Below, piece by piece: positions 33,956 through 45,292 of a stretch of DNA of 64,000 bases. Every line of letters begins with the position of its first letter. The stretch's first letter is position 1. The notes below the pieces were generated by a model that did not search any database, had not been told where the DNA came from, and worked only from the letters and a program-made list of their open reading frames with translations. The position numbers were made by a program, and so were the translations under genes. The stretch spans positions 930,001 to 994,000 of the forward strand of contig JBAOKB010000024.1 in NCBI GenBank assembly GCA_037044905.1, written 5' to 3'. The stretch is from Hortaea werneckii (taxonomy: Eukaryota > Ascomycota > Dothideomycetes > Mycosphaerellales > Teratosphaeriaceae).

Positions 33956-36900
33956 TTACTCCACCCAACGCCTAAGCCACGCTTCAACGTACCGCTCCAC
34001 CAAACCAGCTGAGACCGGATCTACAGCCTCCGCTATCGTATGGGAAGCCTTGGCCGTTTTCGAAGTCTCGAACATAAGACCAGGCGCATCACTGTCTTCT
34101 TGCGAAGCCTCTCCTGTAACAGCCGCTTTCGTACTTGTGGCGCCACTGCCATATTTCTTCTCCCAGAAGTCGATGAGCTTCACGCTCGGATTCCGCACTG
34201 GATCAGTATCACTCTTTTTCAATCGATCGAGCCATTGGCCCGGGCTCACGACGTCAAACGCGGGGAGGTTGGTGCGCTTCAGCGCAGGCAAGAGGTCTTC
34301 TTTCCAGCTGAAGACTTTAGGGTTCACCAGATGGTAGACCAGCTCCGCATCTTCGCTTGATCCATCGGTACTCGCACCAACTCGCCCTTCTCTGGGATCC
34401 TGAGAGGTCTTTGGGAAAGCGATATCAAGTATGGCGCCTGCGCACAAGTCCACAGGCAACCAGGAAGGTCGCTCATCCAGCGCCGGAAGAGACTTCGTAG
34501 TCAATGCACTGCGGATCATCAGAGCGATGGCTTCTGTAGGATTCCAGTCAGCGTTCTGACAATCACCAGAAAGCTGTCCAATGCGAAGGACCCGTGCATG
34601 AAGTCCGGCTTCTTTACGTTGCCGCATAGCGTTGCGGACGATGTGCTCGGCGACTAGCTTGCTTCTGCCATACCCCGTGCCCTGAGCATGGTTCAGATCT
34701 TCAACAGCCGCTTCCGGGATGCTTGCTGGTTTGGGCGTCCCACTCGCAGTCGATACGGAGCTGCAGAAGAAGAATTTCGCAGGCGAGGGTAGCGTGACGC
34801 GCAAGCAGAAGTTGATGAGGTTATGTACTCCACGCACATGCTGATTCTCAAAGGAGCGGACACCGAGGTTGAAGTTCACGGCCCATGCACTGTGGATGAT
34901 GCAGGTTGTTGAGGTGAGGAGATGGTTGAGTTCGTGGGCTTGGAGCCCGAGATCTGGTTTGCTGAAGTCACTGGGTACCGCGAAGAGCTTCGCGGCTTCG
35001 GCGTCGGTGAGAGTGATGCTGCGCGATACGAGGGATTGCATAATCCGAGCGCCTGCGGCTGCTTGGCCAGGAGCCCGCACAAGAGCCCAGACTTCGGCGA
35101 CGGAAGGCCGTTTGAGGAGGTCGGCGATCAGCCAGGCGCCTAGATTGCCAGTTCCGCCTGTGACAACCTGCGATATGTTAGTGGATTATCAAAGGCGATG
35201 GAAAGTTCCAAACTCACCACGACCTCCTTCTGCGGCTGCTTCGGCTGCGTAGGGAAGTGCTGAGTAAAATTCGAGTACTTCTGGATCATATTCCGCATCA
35301 CCTCTATCTCATCCTCTTGCTTCTCAGCCCCATCACCCGTCCGCAGCTCGTACAGATACCGAGCCAGAGCCCGGACGTTGCCCTTTTCGAACACGACATT
35401 GTTGCTCAGGTCATTACCGCCCAGGTCGAGATGCTTCTTGATTATTCGCCACATGCGAGTCGTCTGCAGACTGTCGACACCGGCAGAGAAGACATCCGTC
35501 TCAGCATTCGGGAGAGGTACTTTCAGATCGTTTCGGAACTTTTCTAGCAGGAACTCCTCAACTTGATGAGTATCAAGCTGCATTGTCCCCTCCGCTTGAC
35601 CCTTTTCAAAGCCATGGTATACCCGCTCAATGTCTTCGGCAAACTGCTGGTACATCTGCGCGCGGATAAACGTGCCCTTGTCCGTCTTAGGGTAAGCGAC
35701 TGAGGCATCCTTGACGATGACCAATTCCTTGGGGATGCGCGAAAAGCTTTCAGCGCGCATATTGGCTGCTTCGACTGCAGGCCAGATGGCTTCCAGGAAC
35801 TCGGCATCGGACATGTGTGCGGCTCGGTCGGCTTTGAAGATGATGGCTCCTGGGACGGTTTTCTGGAAGCCGAAGACGATGGCTTCTTTCACCAACTCAT
35901 CTTCGCGTATGCGGCCTTTTAGTGGTGGTTAGCATATGATGATAGACGCTGACGGTCCTTAATTCGACTCACCTTCAATTGGAATAGGTAAGACCTTCTC
36001 CCCATTCACCAACGTCAGACGGTCATCCAGCCGACTAAGGTACTTGTAATAATTCGACTTCTTCGGATCAGGATGTCGTGTGAACAAATCCGCCGTCCGA
36101 AAACTCTTCGGCGGATCATCCGAGTTCGACGGCCCCTTAGACGGCAACCCATCCAACGCCACGCACTCAAAGACCCCCGGGGCAATCTCATCGAAAAGGC
36201 TATAGTCCGCCACGGGCGGCCAGACCCGCATGTAACTCCACTCCTTGTCCCCCTGCGGACGGAAAGAAGTCATGATCTGTCCTGTCTCCGTGGCGCCGTA
36301 GTTCCCGACGAGATTGACCCCCTGCGCAACCAACCTATCGCCGAGATCATCAGGACATGCGCTCCCGCCATACAGCACCAATTTGGCCTTGGCGAGCTCT
36401 GCGATGCCGTCATCCGATTCGGCGAGCAGTTTGAGCACGTAGGGTACAGTGGTGATCTGCTCTGGCTGAGCCACTCTCAAGGCGGCGACCAGGTTCTGTC
36501 GTGTGACTGGGAAGGAGAAGTTGCCGATGTACATTGCTTTTCGGGTGTAGAAACTTCGACCAAGCTCCATTAACGCTTGACTGTAGAAGGATTAGTCACG
36601 TATTCATCTGGCTGATTCGTGAGCTTGGAAATGATTTCTTTTCTGTACCTGTGGAACAAAGGTGAAACGCAAAAGCATTTCATCGAGAAGCTTTTGCGGA
36701 AGTTGGCGAGGCATTGGTAGTTGGTGAGGTATACTGCGGTGGACTTTGTAAGCTTGCGGGGACATTTAGACACATGTAAGTAGAGAGAGGCTTACTTGGT
36801 TTGGGAAACCCTGTCGATCCAGATGAATGCAGAATCCATCCGATCTTATGTGACTCCTTGACAGGATCACAATGTCTCCTGAAAGGAAGTGCGTCCTGAT

Positions 36901-37501
36901 TTCTGTAGTCCGCCCCGCAAACAAGGGACAGATGCTGAAGCGATCGTTCCTGTTGGATCTCTTCTATGGTCTGCGAGAATGATTCTGTCGTGATGATAGA
37001 GCTACAATTAGCCATGTCGAGCAGACGACTATAGGCAGGTGCCGTTAGTCTTGTGCTGAGGAATAGTGCCGCATAGCCCAAACGGTTAAGCGCGAAGAAG
37101 GTGACGACAATGTCTAGACTTGATGGTGCCAGGATGGCAACGACCGGTGCTTTCTCCAGATCAGGACTCTAGGAGATCTTATTAGATTTATCTCTAAACA
37201 GAAACCTTGTGAAAGGGGCGGGTTTACTTACGGCCGGCTCAAGTCCACTCGCGCGGTACCGAGCCACAGCGGCATCTGTGAACTTGTTCAGATCCCTCGC
37301 CGACCACTCTTCAAAGTCCGCCACCCCTTTTGCAGGATAGCAGACGAGGGGTGGCTGATCATGCTCGCTAGCATGACTTCGCAATAGCCCGTCTATAGTG
37401 TGAAACTTCTCCGGCTCCGGGTTCAGGCTGTGGTCCACTGGTCGGAATACCACGCTTCTGCTCCGTGCCTCGATGGTAGCTGTGGATGTCATGGTCGCCA
37501 T
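33956..37501 (-). CDS. NRPS-like adenylate reductase (A-T-R)
   Basis: Six exons on the minus strand (37501-37232, 37168-36796, 36733-36649, 36580-35973, 35915-35218, 35167-33956) with introns of 50-68 bp restore one frame of 1,081 residues. The adenylation domain spans about residues 20-560, with HSSGSTGFPKPIYLTNYQCL (from 204) and YGATETGQIMTSF. A carrier domain follows, with GVDSLQTT whose Ser594 should take phosphopantetheine. The C-terminal reductase domain starts at VVTGGTGNLGAW (about 679) and has YGRSK at 844-848, the SDR Tyr/Lys pair. Such enzymes activate a carboxylic acid, load it as a thioester and release it as aldehyde or alcohol using NADPH. No condensation domain is present. 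The substrate cannot be read. No other biosynthetic gene lies beside it, so it may act alone. It borders the RIP island and the two secreted-protein genes. Confidence 0.9.
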
Positions 37502-37877
37502 CTGTGCTCCCTGAACAAATCAATGAGACCTTCTGGGACACTTGAGCATGTATATAGTGTTTAAGAGAGAGAGTAGAGGGCGGATCTACCAGGCGACATT
37601 TATGTCGTCGACTTGCCCCACAGCGGGGAAGCGGAAAAGAGATCTGCGGAAACATATCCGAATTACCTGAGAGGGCAGGTACGGGACAGCATGGACGGAA
37701 AAGCAGATGGGGAGTGTTCAGGTTGGAACGATGTTCCATCTGAAGTAAATTAAGCTATGTCTTCACATTAATCCTTGTTTATGTCTTTACATGTCCGGTT
37801 TCAGCGCGCATTTCACAAAATGACAGGCCCAATGGAAATGCTGCAATTACTATTTGCATCATCATTCACTACATTAT
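37502..37877. promoter_or_regulatory. Promoter of the NRPS-like gene
   Basis: About 375 bases between two minus-strand genes hold the reductase promoter and the 3' UTR of the small secreted-protein gene. No specific motif is recognised. Confidence 0.45.
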
Positions 37878-38287
37878 TTACTCGTCATCCAGAGACTCGA
37901 TCAGGTCGTCACTGTCATCATAGATATCATCGGGGATGTCTCTCATGCGGAGCTCATGCTCCTCGCCCTCATCGTACTCTTCGGCCTCCTCGCCCCCCTT
38001 GGTGAGCTTCTGCCAAGCCATCTCAACTTGCTCCATCAAACCTCGGGCGGCGACGGTCGCAGTAGCACTCGCAACAGACGCATCATCGTTTTCGTAGCTA
38101 GTAGGAGTCACTTCTGGCCCTGGCGTGCCTTCAACCTGGAATGAAAATTAGCGTTCGATTGTCCCGCTTGTCACAACACAAAACAGTCGGGAATCACCAT
38201 CTTGCCCCATTTCCATTCCGTTGTTTGTGCTCCCACGACTGCCGCAGTGAACACAGCGAAGAATGCTGCAATTGATATGGAGCGCAT
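37878..38287 (-). CDS. Small secreted acidic protein
   Basis: Two exons (38287-38198 and 38135-37878), with a 62-bp intron (donor GTGATT, branch GCTAAT, acceptor CAG), give 115 residues. The first ~20 residues (MRSISIAAFFAVFTAAVVGA) form a classical signal peptide. The mature protein has no Cys, a helical segment rich in Ala, Glu and Lys, and an acidic C-terminus (PDDIYDDSDDLIESLDDE). No family is recognised. The absence of cysteines is unlike most apoplastic effectors. The non-canonical GTGATT donor is acceptable in fungi but lowers certainty. Confidence 0.7.
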
Positions 38288-38725
38288 GATTTCAACAAGC
38301 GATGTCACAGACTGATTCGAAAGCGCAGGAGTCTAAGGGTCTGTTCAGCATTCGAGTGGTTTAGGGGTCCGCCATGATCAGTTCAAGTTGCCTTCATTCA
38401 AGTCGTAGCCGAAAGCGGGCGCTCAGATACAACGACATGACCGCATATGGCGATGGCATGCGCCCGAGGACCGGGAAACAAAGGATGAGGACAGCAGCGG
38501 CAGATCTCGAGTTAGCTCCTCTTACAACAAAGCCCAGCATGGTGGGCCTTACACACGTTTTTATCGAGCACCGGAACATGATAAGACAACATGATAGGAT
38601 TGGTATAGTACAATATTTCTATCGATGCAAATGTCGCTATGATCGCGCTGAAAAGAGTGACATCGACCATCCACATTCCTCGGCAATGACCTTGCCGCTC
38701 TCTTGTATCCACCATCGCGGGAAAC
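38288..38725. other. Intergenic, no gene seen
   Basis: About 440 bases lie between two minus-strand secreted-protein genes and contain the promoter of the smaller one. Open frames on either strand are short and lack a domain. Confidence 0.5.
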
Positions 38726-39625
38726 CTAGACTTTCGCAACAGTCGGAAATCCGGTAGGCATGGCGGCACCAGCACTGCCTGGTAGGTCGCCACCGAAGCC
38801 AGTGGGTTGAGCTGAGCCAGATTCATCGCCGCCGAAGTCAGGGATAGGGAAGCTGCCGGCTGATCCAGTGGGCTGTGCGAAGCCATTTTGTCCACCGAAG
38901 CCACCCGCGCCGCCGCCAAAACCAAAGCCGCTGGCGCCTCCAGAGGGCTGAGCGGGACCAGATTCGCCACCGAAGCCGTTGCCCGGATCAAAGAGGCCAG
39001 CGGAGGCAGTCGGTTGAGTGGAGCCGAGACCTCCAAAGCCGCCCTGACCGCCGCCGAAACCGGTTGGCATAGCGGCACCTGATGGGCCAAACTCGCCTTC
39101 AGGACCTCCAAAGCCCGTAGGCTGCGCGACTCCCGGCGGTGCAGAGCCGGCGTCGAATCCGCCCGTCATCTGAGGGGCACGCTTTGCGATTGCAGTCGGC
39201 TCTGCATCACCATAGGGCTCGATGCCCGATGGGGCAGGGGCGCCGGATGGCATTGCTCCGCCCGGAGGGGGAGGGAAGACACCAGGAGGGAATGGGAATC
39301 CACCCGAAGGCATGGGCGGTAATCCAGACGGCATCGGAAAGCCGCCTGATGGCATCGGAAAGCCACCCGAGGGGATCGGAAAGCCACCGGATGGCATTGG
39401 TGGTGGGATCGGAAAGGGAGGCATTGGAAAGCCGCCTTGAGGGAAAGGCAAGTGGCCTGATGGAGCTGGGAAACCAGTACCAGCGAAAGGCGGTGCTCCG
39501 CCAGACGAGCCGGTTGGGTACATCTTGCCCTCTGCTTGGACGCCAGATACATTTTCGCCTCTGAATCCATGCGGCGCCGCGCTGGCAATGGCGACGAAGC
39601 CTGAGAAAGCGATGGAGCTCTTCAT
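38726..39625 (-). CDS. Secreted Pro/Gly-rich repeat protein with central Lys-Arg site
   Basis: One exon encodes 299 residues. Residues 1-17 form a short signal peptide (MKSSIAFSGFVAIASAA). Residues about 50-140 are a proline-rich repeat block with variants of GGFPMPSGGFPIPSG. A dibasic Lys148-Arg149 follows, as in TAIAKRAPQ, the kind of site cut by the Golgi protease Kex2. Residues 150-299 are Gly-rich, with about seven copies of a unit resembling AQPTGFGG or AMPTGFGG. The two halves differ in composition and the cut would separate them. It has few or no cysteines and no catalytic motif. It may be a wall, matrix or Kex2-processed repeat protein; function unknown. Confidence 0.75.
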   Translation of the reverse strand: MKSSIAFSGFVAIASAAPHGFRGENVSGVQAEGKMYPTGSSGGAPPFAGTGFPAPSGHLPFPQGGFPMPPFPIPPPMPSGGFPIPSGGFPMPSGGFPMPSGLPPMPSGGFPFPPGVFPPPPGGAMPSGAPAPSGIEPYGDAEPTAIAKRAPQMTGGFDAGSAPPGVAQPTGFGGPEGEFGPSGAAMPTGFGGGQGGFGGLGSTQPTASAGLFDPGNGFGGESGPAQPSGGASGFGFGGGAGGFGGQNGFAQPTGSAGSFPIPDFGGDESGSAQPTGFGGDLPGSAGAAMPTGFPTVAKV

Positions 39626-42600
39626 TTTTGGTGCTGAACAAAGTCTCGGGGAGAGGGTTGCAGATGGTCTGGTGTTTAGGGAGCGTTGATAATGCTTGTC
39701 GAAAGCCGTGAGAGAAACGAAAACTTCCTGGTCCTGCAGGGAAGAGAGAATGCGTAGATGGCAATGAACGAGATGCTAGACCTTTGCGACTTGCAAAAGT
39801 CCAACGATAGTACGGACCTCAGTCTACTTATACACAATGTGCATGCCGTGAGGTTGCATGATCACCATTAAAGCTCTTGGTCTCTGTGAGTGGCCGACCC
39901 CGGTGTCATGTTTCAGATTGGCTGGCTCTCTGTGGGATATTGACAACCTGAAACGCGCCTCGCTCCACACACCCCCAGACAGAATGCCTCAACGCCTACT
40001 GCTACAAGGACAGATATGGGGGATGTGTAGTCCAGAACGAAGTCCAATTCACATGTTGACAGACAAGGCGTGGCGGACGCAGGCTGAGATAGACAAAAAA
40101 GCCGGGCCTTCGAGGGTGTCGGCAAATGCCAGTCTCAAGTTGATGCCCGGTGGTCGAGGTGGGCTGTCGCGTACACGCAATGGGGGAAAAGGTTTACCAA
40201 TCCTGGCCACGGTCACAATCAATGCCGAACAGCACTTCCACAGCACGAATATCATTGGGCCGAGCCTTTTCTGCTGGGGGCATTTGAGGAGGACGCCTGG
40301 TACTGCTGACGCGCGTTCAGCTATCGATGCTGCAAGTGGCCTGGATGAGAGGAATGGTACATGGTAGTAGAAGCATGGCTATCATGTCGCTAATGGCTAA
40401 GGCAGTTGTGGTGCCATGAGTGCGAAAGGATAGCGGGAGTTCGGAGCAAGCTCCGCAACGTCCACAGAGCGTCTGTGCCTTCGAGGATTCTATTACCGCA
40501 ACACCGGTCAGGTGACTTCTGCAAGGTTTCAATGAGGTCCTTCGCCGCGTAAGGCATGTCTTTCAGAACTCGCCCAGCCTTGCCAGACACTACATTGGCG
40601 TAAGCGCTGAGCAACTTCAACCGACAGGTGGCAGAGAAGCTCACGATGATCCCTACATTTGCTTTTGGGATGACGGAATATCAGTGAAAGGACATAATGA
40701 CCAAAGGATTGATAATATGTCTTTGGGGTATTATCGGCAAGAAAAAGCGATTGTATCATCAGTAAGCTTAAGCCCCAATGCATTATGATCGTGAAGTTAT
40801 GGCGATAAACTGTGCACATAATCGTTGTTTACGCAGCTCCTTCACGTTCTGGCCCCTAGATTCCTGCAGGATGGCCTTGAGTTGGATCATTCGGCATAGC
40901 CGTTACATATCTGAGGCGAGATCAAATACACGCTACGATTGATATTACCCACAACTGCATACTCTACAGTGAGCGTCTCTGATTATACCCTCCCCACGTC
41001 CTTATTGCAGAGTACTTAAGAAAAGTAAACAAAGGTGTACTTGTGGGCATAGTCTCTTACGAAGCGGTATTGTAGTCATATAGCTACCATATTGATTGAA
41101 GGGTGAATAGCCGTTGCACCGGTGGTCAAGATTACTACGTTTCACTCGACGTGGAATCCGGTACTAGTGGTTCATAAGCAGAGGATTTTATTCGGTACTA
41201 TGAACGTTCTACCCATTCTTCGACCCAAACTTCTAAGAGACGTTGGCGCCGTTGTCGAATCTGAGGGCTGGTATAGAAAGCGGACTATAAGACAGGGGAT
41301 GGGTCGGCAGCCAACGACCAACGGCCTTCAAGACGTTTCCAGGCCAATCACAAGTAGCAATAGTAGCGCCCAATCTTTAAGTCGAGGCGCAGTAGTTAGG
41401 GAGCCAGCTAATGTCCCAGATATACCTACCGGCTTACCAAATAATGCTCTGGGGGAGACCTTATGAAACAGTGGATAAGACGCTGACCGCTACACGAAGG
41501 TCCATGAGGTAAGGTGACCTACGTTGCCAGCTCATATTGACTACGAGTCTAGTGAAGTGTAGAACAATAATACCTTTCGAATGAGATGGACCGCTCCGGG
41601 AGAGCGCGGCTAGCCAATCATGACGATATCGCTACGCCCAATCATGTTGCGAATCAAAAAATTTCCAAAAGATCCTTCACGAGTCCCGCCCGCGTGAATT
41701 CGACCGTGAGTGAAGTCACCGCAGCCGCCTTCCGGTACGTACATTGCAATCGACAGCGGGAGACAAAGTATGTCTACGCTCTATCGCAGATTTTGTGGAG
41801 GGCCAATGCTCGTAAGGAAAGCTTGTATTCGGCAGCGCGCAAGGTTTGGTCGTAGCTGCATCAACCACGCGAGCCCAGAACTTACCTACCACCCTCCCTT
41901 GGCTGTGACGTGTTGTCCGCTGCAGCACGAGATCCTTTGGCGCTCACGGTCGGGCGCCTCACAATAGGCTCCCTGCAGCCTGCGAGCTACACACCCACCC
42001 ATATACACACACCAGCCAGCATGACGGGATTTGCAGCCGTTCCGAGAAGGGAGGTGAAAAGCCAGAAGGTCATTCGCACGGGCGAGGCGAAGTCAAGCAG
42101 ACTAGTTCCCGATGAATCGCTCCCAAGGCACCAGTCCTTCATTCTCATCAAGAAGAATATAGGTCGCGCTCCCAAAGAAGCAAGGCGGCGCCTCCTGAGT
42201 GCTCACGGTGTTGGAAAGGTGCTCATCAAAATCTCCACTAGGCGCCTGAGGCCAAATCTTCGTGTCTGCCGGCTCCGTCGGCGTGACAAGGCAGCGAATC
42301 AGCATCAAGGCCCAGCCAACAGTAACGCATCGACCCGAAGTTGACGCAGGCGGCGACGTTTTGATCACTGCAACTTACCGAGAGGACAGACCACCTTAGT
42401 TGACCCATTCGTATGTCTCTCCGGATGCGCAGGGTCGGGGTGGCCAGTGCTGCGTATATCTTCCTGCAGCGCTTTAATCTTATGCGCGTTCGAGACTCTT
42501 AACGACGGCAGAACTAACAAGACGGGCGAAGCGCTCGCTCACCGCACCTAATCATCACGACTAGCCAGATGTATGCACGAGATCGAAGATAGAAAGCTAC

Positions 42601-43931
42601 CTAGCAATGGCCGCATACGTAGTCTGCGACGGTCCCTCCCCCGCTGCCGGCCTCCTGGAAACGTGAAAGGTCGCAGCCCTCGCACCGAGTTTCAATAGCG
42701 CCTTACGCCGGGACGGAAACTAGCCCAGTCAGTAAGATCTTCTGGAACGCTCGTGTGATGAAGGAAAGAAAGTGTTGGTCCTGGCGTGACACAACGACAA
42801 GCTCTCAAGTAACGCTAGCGCCTAACTACATAGATGACCAACAATGTACGCGAAGACGGCTGGCGCAGTTGGCTGGCGCTGATTGGTCGATACTCGCAGT
42901 GTCTCATCGCCCTGTCTGCAGCTGCGCTGTCTCCCAGCACAAGCACACAAGCCAGACTCCCGATCGCAGGCGGCCTTCGTCAGCCTGCATATCCGGCAAT
43001 ACCTGTGAAGAGAATAGAGACAGCTCTGCCGAGCCATTCGCCACGCCAAAAAAGCTAGTCGCACGAGGAGGCGCAGATTTCGATCGTTAGCAGGATTGCC
43101 TTGCCGAAGTGCGGATTGAGCGACGAGCCAATCCTGTCGGTCTGCAGTCACCCAAGCAGTAGCTCGAGTGGTTGGCTGCAGCAGCCGTGGCGTCTGCGTG
43201 TATACGACGGTCCACTTACACGCAAGCCCGCGGCGCAGGGCGGGTTCGTAGACTTCACGGTTATACTTGTCGACCCAGAGCTAGTGCCCTTCAAGCCAAG
43301 CTCCAAGCGAGACCAGCGAGTCCGGGAGACCAGGCAGGATCGAACGGGCGCTAGCGCATGCGACCTGCACCGGCCAAGTCATGGTCGCGCGGTGGCGTGT
43401 GAAAGTGCGAGCCGTGGAGCTCAGATTCGTTACGCTAACGTGGAGCTTGGAGAGAGGAAATGTGTCGTCTTAACACCACGCGAAAGACTCATCCTGGAGC
43501 CATGTCTGCCTGCTGATGACAGGCTGGCTGTGTTGAGAGTACATATGCAACCTGCGCATCCCTCCCTGTCTTACGGACCCTGCGTTGCCCGCTTCCCACT
43601 CGCCGCACTTCTTGTCCCGCGTCAAGCCAGGATCTGCGACAGCCTCAGCTTTTATCAAACGGACGATCGCCCCGCATTTATTTCAAGACATCATACCAGC
43701 TATCACTGCTGTTGATCAACCGTCATTTGAAACGAGGACATTCTTTGCAGCACTTTCGACCTTTAATATTTCGATTCGCCCAAACAACTTGATCACACTC
43801 TGGAACTGAACCTTCACACTGAGCATCGCCTATTTAATCCAGATTTATCAGGAGCATTGCCAGGATTGTAACCCATGAGTGATTGGTCCTCGTGAGTATC
43901 CAGGATTGCCCGTTGAGGGATAGCCCTTGGT
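39626..43931. other. 4.3-kb region without a supportable gene
   Basis: Open frames of up to about 200 codons occur (for example near 41.1, 41.9 and 43.1 kb), but none shows a domain, a compatible exon chain or a signal peptide. Base composition is ordinary, so it is not RIP-saturated. I saw no tRNA-like box B. It may hold old decayed genes or repeats, long UTRs, or a lineage-specific gene I cannot recognise. Confidence 0.5.
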
Positions 43932-45292
43932 GTGCTGGTCATGATTCCAACACCGCCTGCGTCGCCAAAGCCGTCAGGACCATGCAACCCAGAGGATAGA
44001 CTCGGTCAAATCCTGGTGGACCGGATCCAGTTGACTAGCATCCTCGGTATCGGTGCATATGGCACTGTATACAGAGCACACGATGTTGAAACCAACGTCG
44101 AATACGCCGTCAAGGCCTTGGACAAAGCCGGACTCAGCCCAAGGCAAAGACGATTCCAAGATCGAGAGATCGAACTCCACTACCTGGCTAGTGAGCATTC
44201 CAATGTGGTCTCCATGGTGAAGATCCTTGAGAGTCCCGACTGTGTCTTCGTCGTCCTAGAGTACTGCCCGGAAGGCGATCTTTTCGCTAAGATCACCGAG
44301 GAAGGCCACTACCTGAATGATGAGTACAAGGCCAAATGCGTTTTCCTTCAGATTCTTGATGCTGTTCAGCATTGCCATTCTCAGGGGATATACCACCGAG
44401 ACCTGAAGCCGGAGAACATTCTGGTCAAGGACAACGGATGGACTGCCAAGCTCGCTGACTTCGGTCTTGCCACCCGGGATTCCATTACGTCTGACTTCGG
44501 ATGTGGATCGACATTCTACATGTCGCCAGGTGAGTAATAGTCGCCTTCGTTCTTCGTGATTGATTACATGGCTAACAGCTTCTCACAGAGTGCCAGCAGC
44601 CAAACCCACAACCATTTGCGTGCTACTCCTCCGCCGCGAATGATGTCTGGTCGCTCGGTGTCATCCTGGTTAACCTGACCTGCGGTCGCAACCCATGGAA
44701 GCGTGCTTCCGCTGAGGATGCAACATTCAAGGCCTTCTTGAAGGACTGCACTTTCCTCCAGACCATCCTGCCTATCTCTAATGAGCTCAACTACATCCTC
44801 CAGCGGATTTTCACCATGGACCCAGCCCGGCGGATCTCGATGGCTGAGCTGCGTGATCTCATCGTGTGTTGCTCGCGCTTCACGCAAACTTCCAGCGGTG
44901 CAGAGCTGCCCCCGACACCTCCCTACTCCCCTGCTGAGGAGAACCTGGATGATGTGTCAATGCAAGTTGGATCCGCTGTGCATGATGTGCCCCAAATGGA
45001 TCCACTGCCGGGCCAGCAGTTCCCGGCCCAGTACCAGACCTGCTTTAACCCGGTACAGCCCGCGACGGTGGCCAATGGTTTCACAACGCCACCCGACTCT
45101 AATCCGCCTAGTCCCTACCAATATCCGAATACGTTTCCATCTCAGCCTGTACCTGGAGGTACCTTGCTTCCATTTTCCAACCAGGCTCGCTTCTTTCCGT
45201 CGGCTCCCATGTGGACCAAGTGTGGCCAGCTCATTTCGAGCTTCCAAGTACCCAGACCAGGATGCTTTTGGCCCCAAGTCCAAGTCTACTAG
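43932..45292 (+). CDS. Serine/threonine protein kinase, Ran1/Pat1-like
   Basis: Two exons (43932-44529 and 44589-45292), with a 59-bp intron (donor GTGAGT, branch GCTAAC, acceptor CAG), give 433 residues. The kinase domain spans about residues 30-320: the Gly loop GIGAYGTVYRA, AVKAL with the ATP Lys, HRDLKPEN, DFG, and SPE in place of APE restored across the splice. After it comes a Pro/Ser/Gln-rich tail of about 110 residues ending QVQVY. The overall pattern, a small catalytic domain with a Pro-rich tail and YHRDLKPENILV, resembles fungal Ran1/Pat1 and yeast Sks1/Vhs1 kinases, which act in nutrient signalling and meiotic entry. The assignment to that subfamily is less sure than the kinase itself. 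Confidence 0.88.

Noticed and set aside
41910..43715. Possible genes in open frames of 144 and 204 codons
   Set aside because: No domain, no conserved-looking pattern and no compatible exons; likely chance frames.
39626..43931. tRNA or snRNA genes in the gap
   Set aside because: I saw no box A/box B pair or foldable cloverleaf by eye; a covariance search would be needed to exclude them fully.
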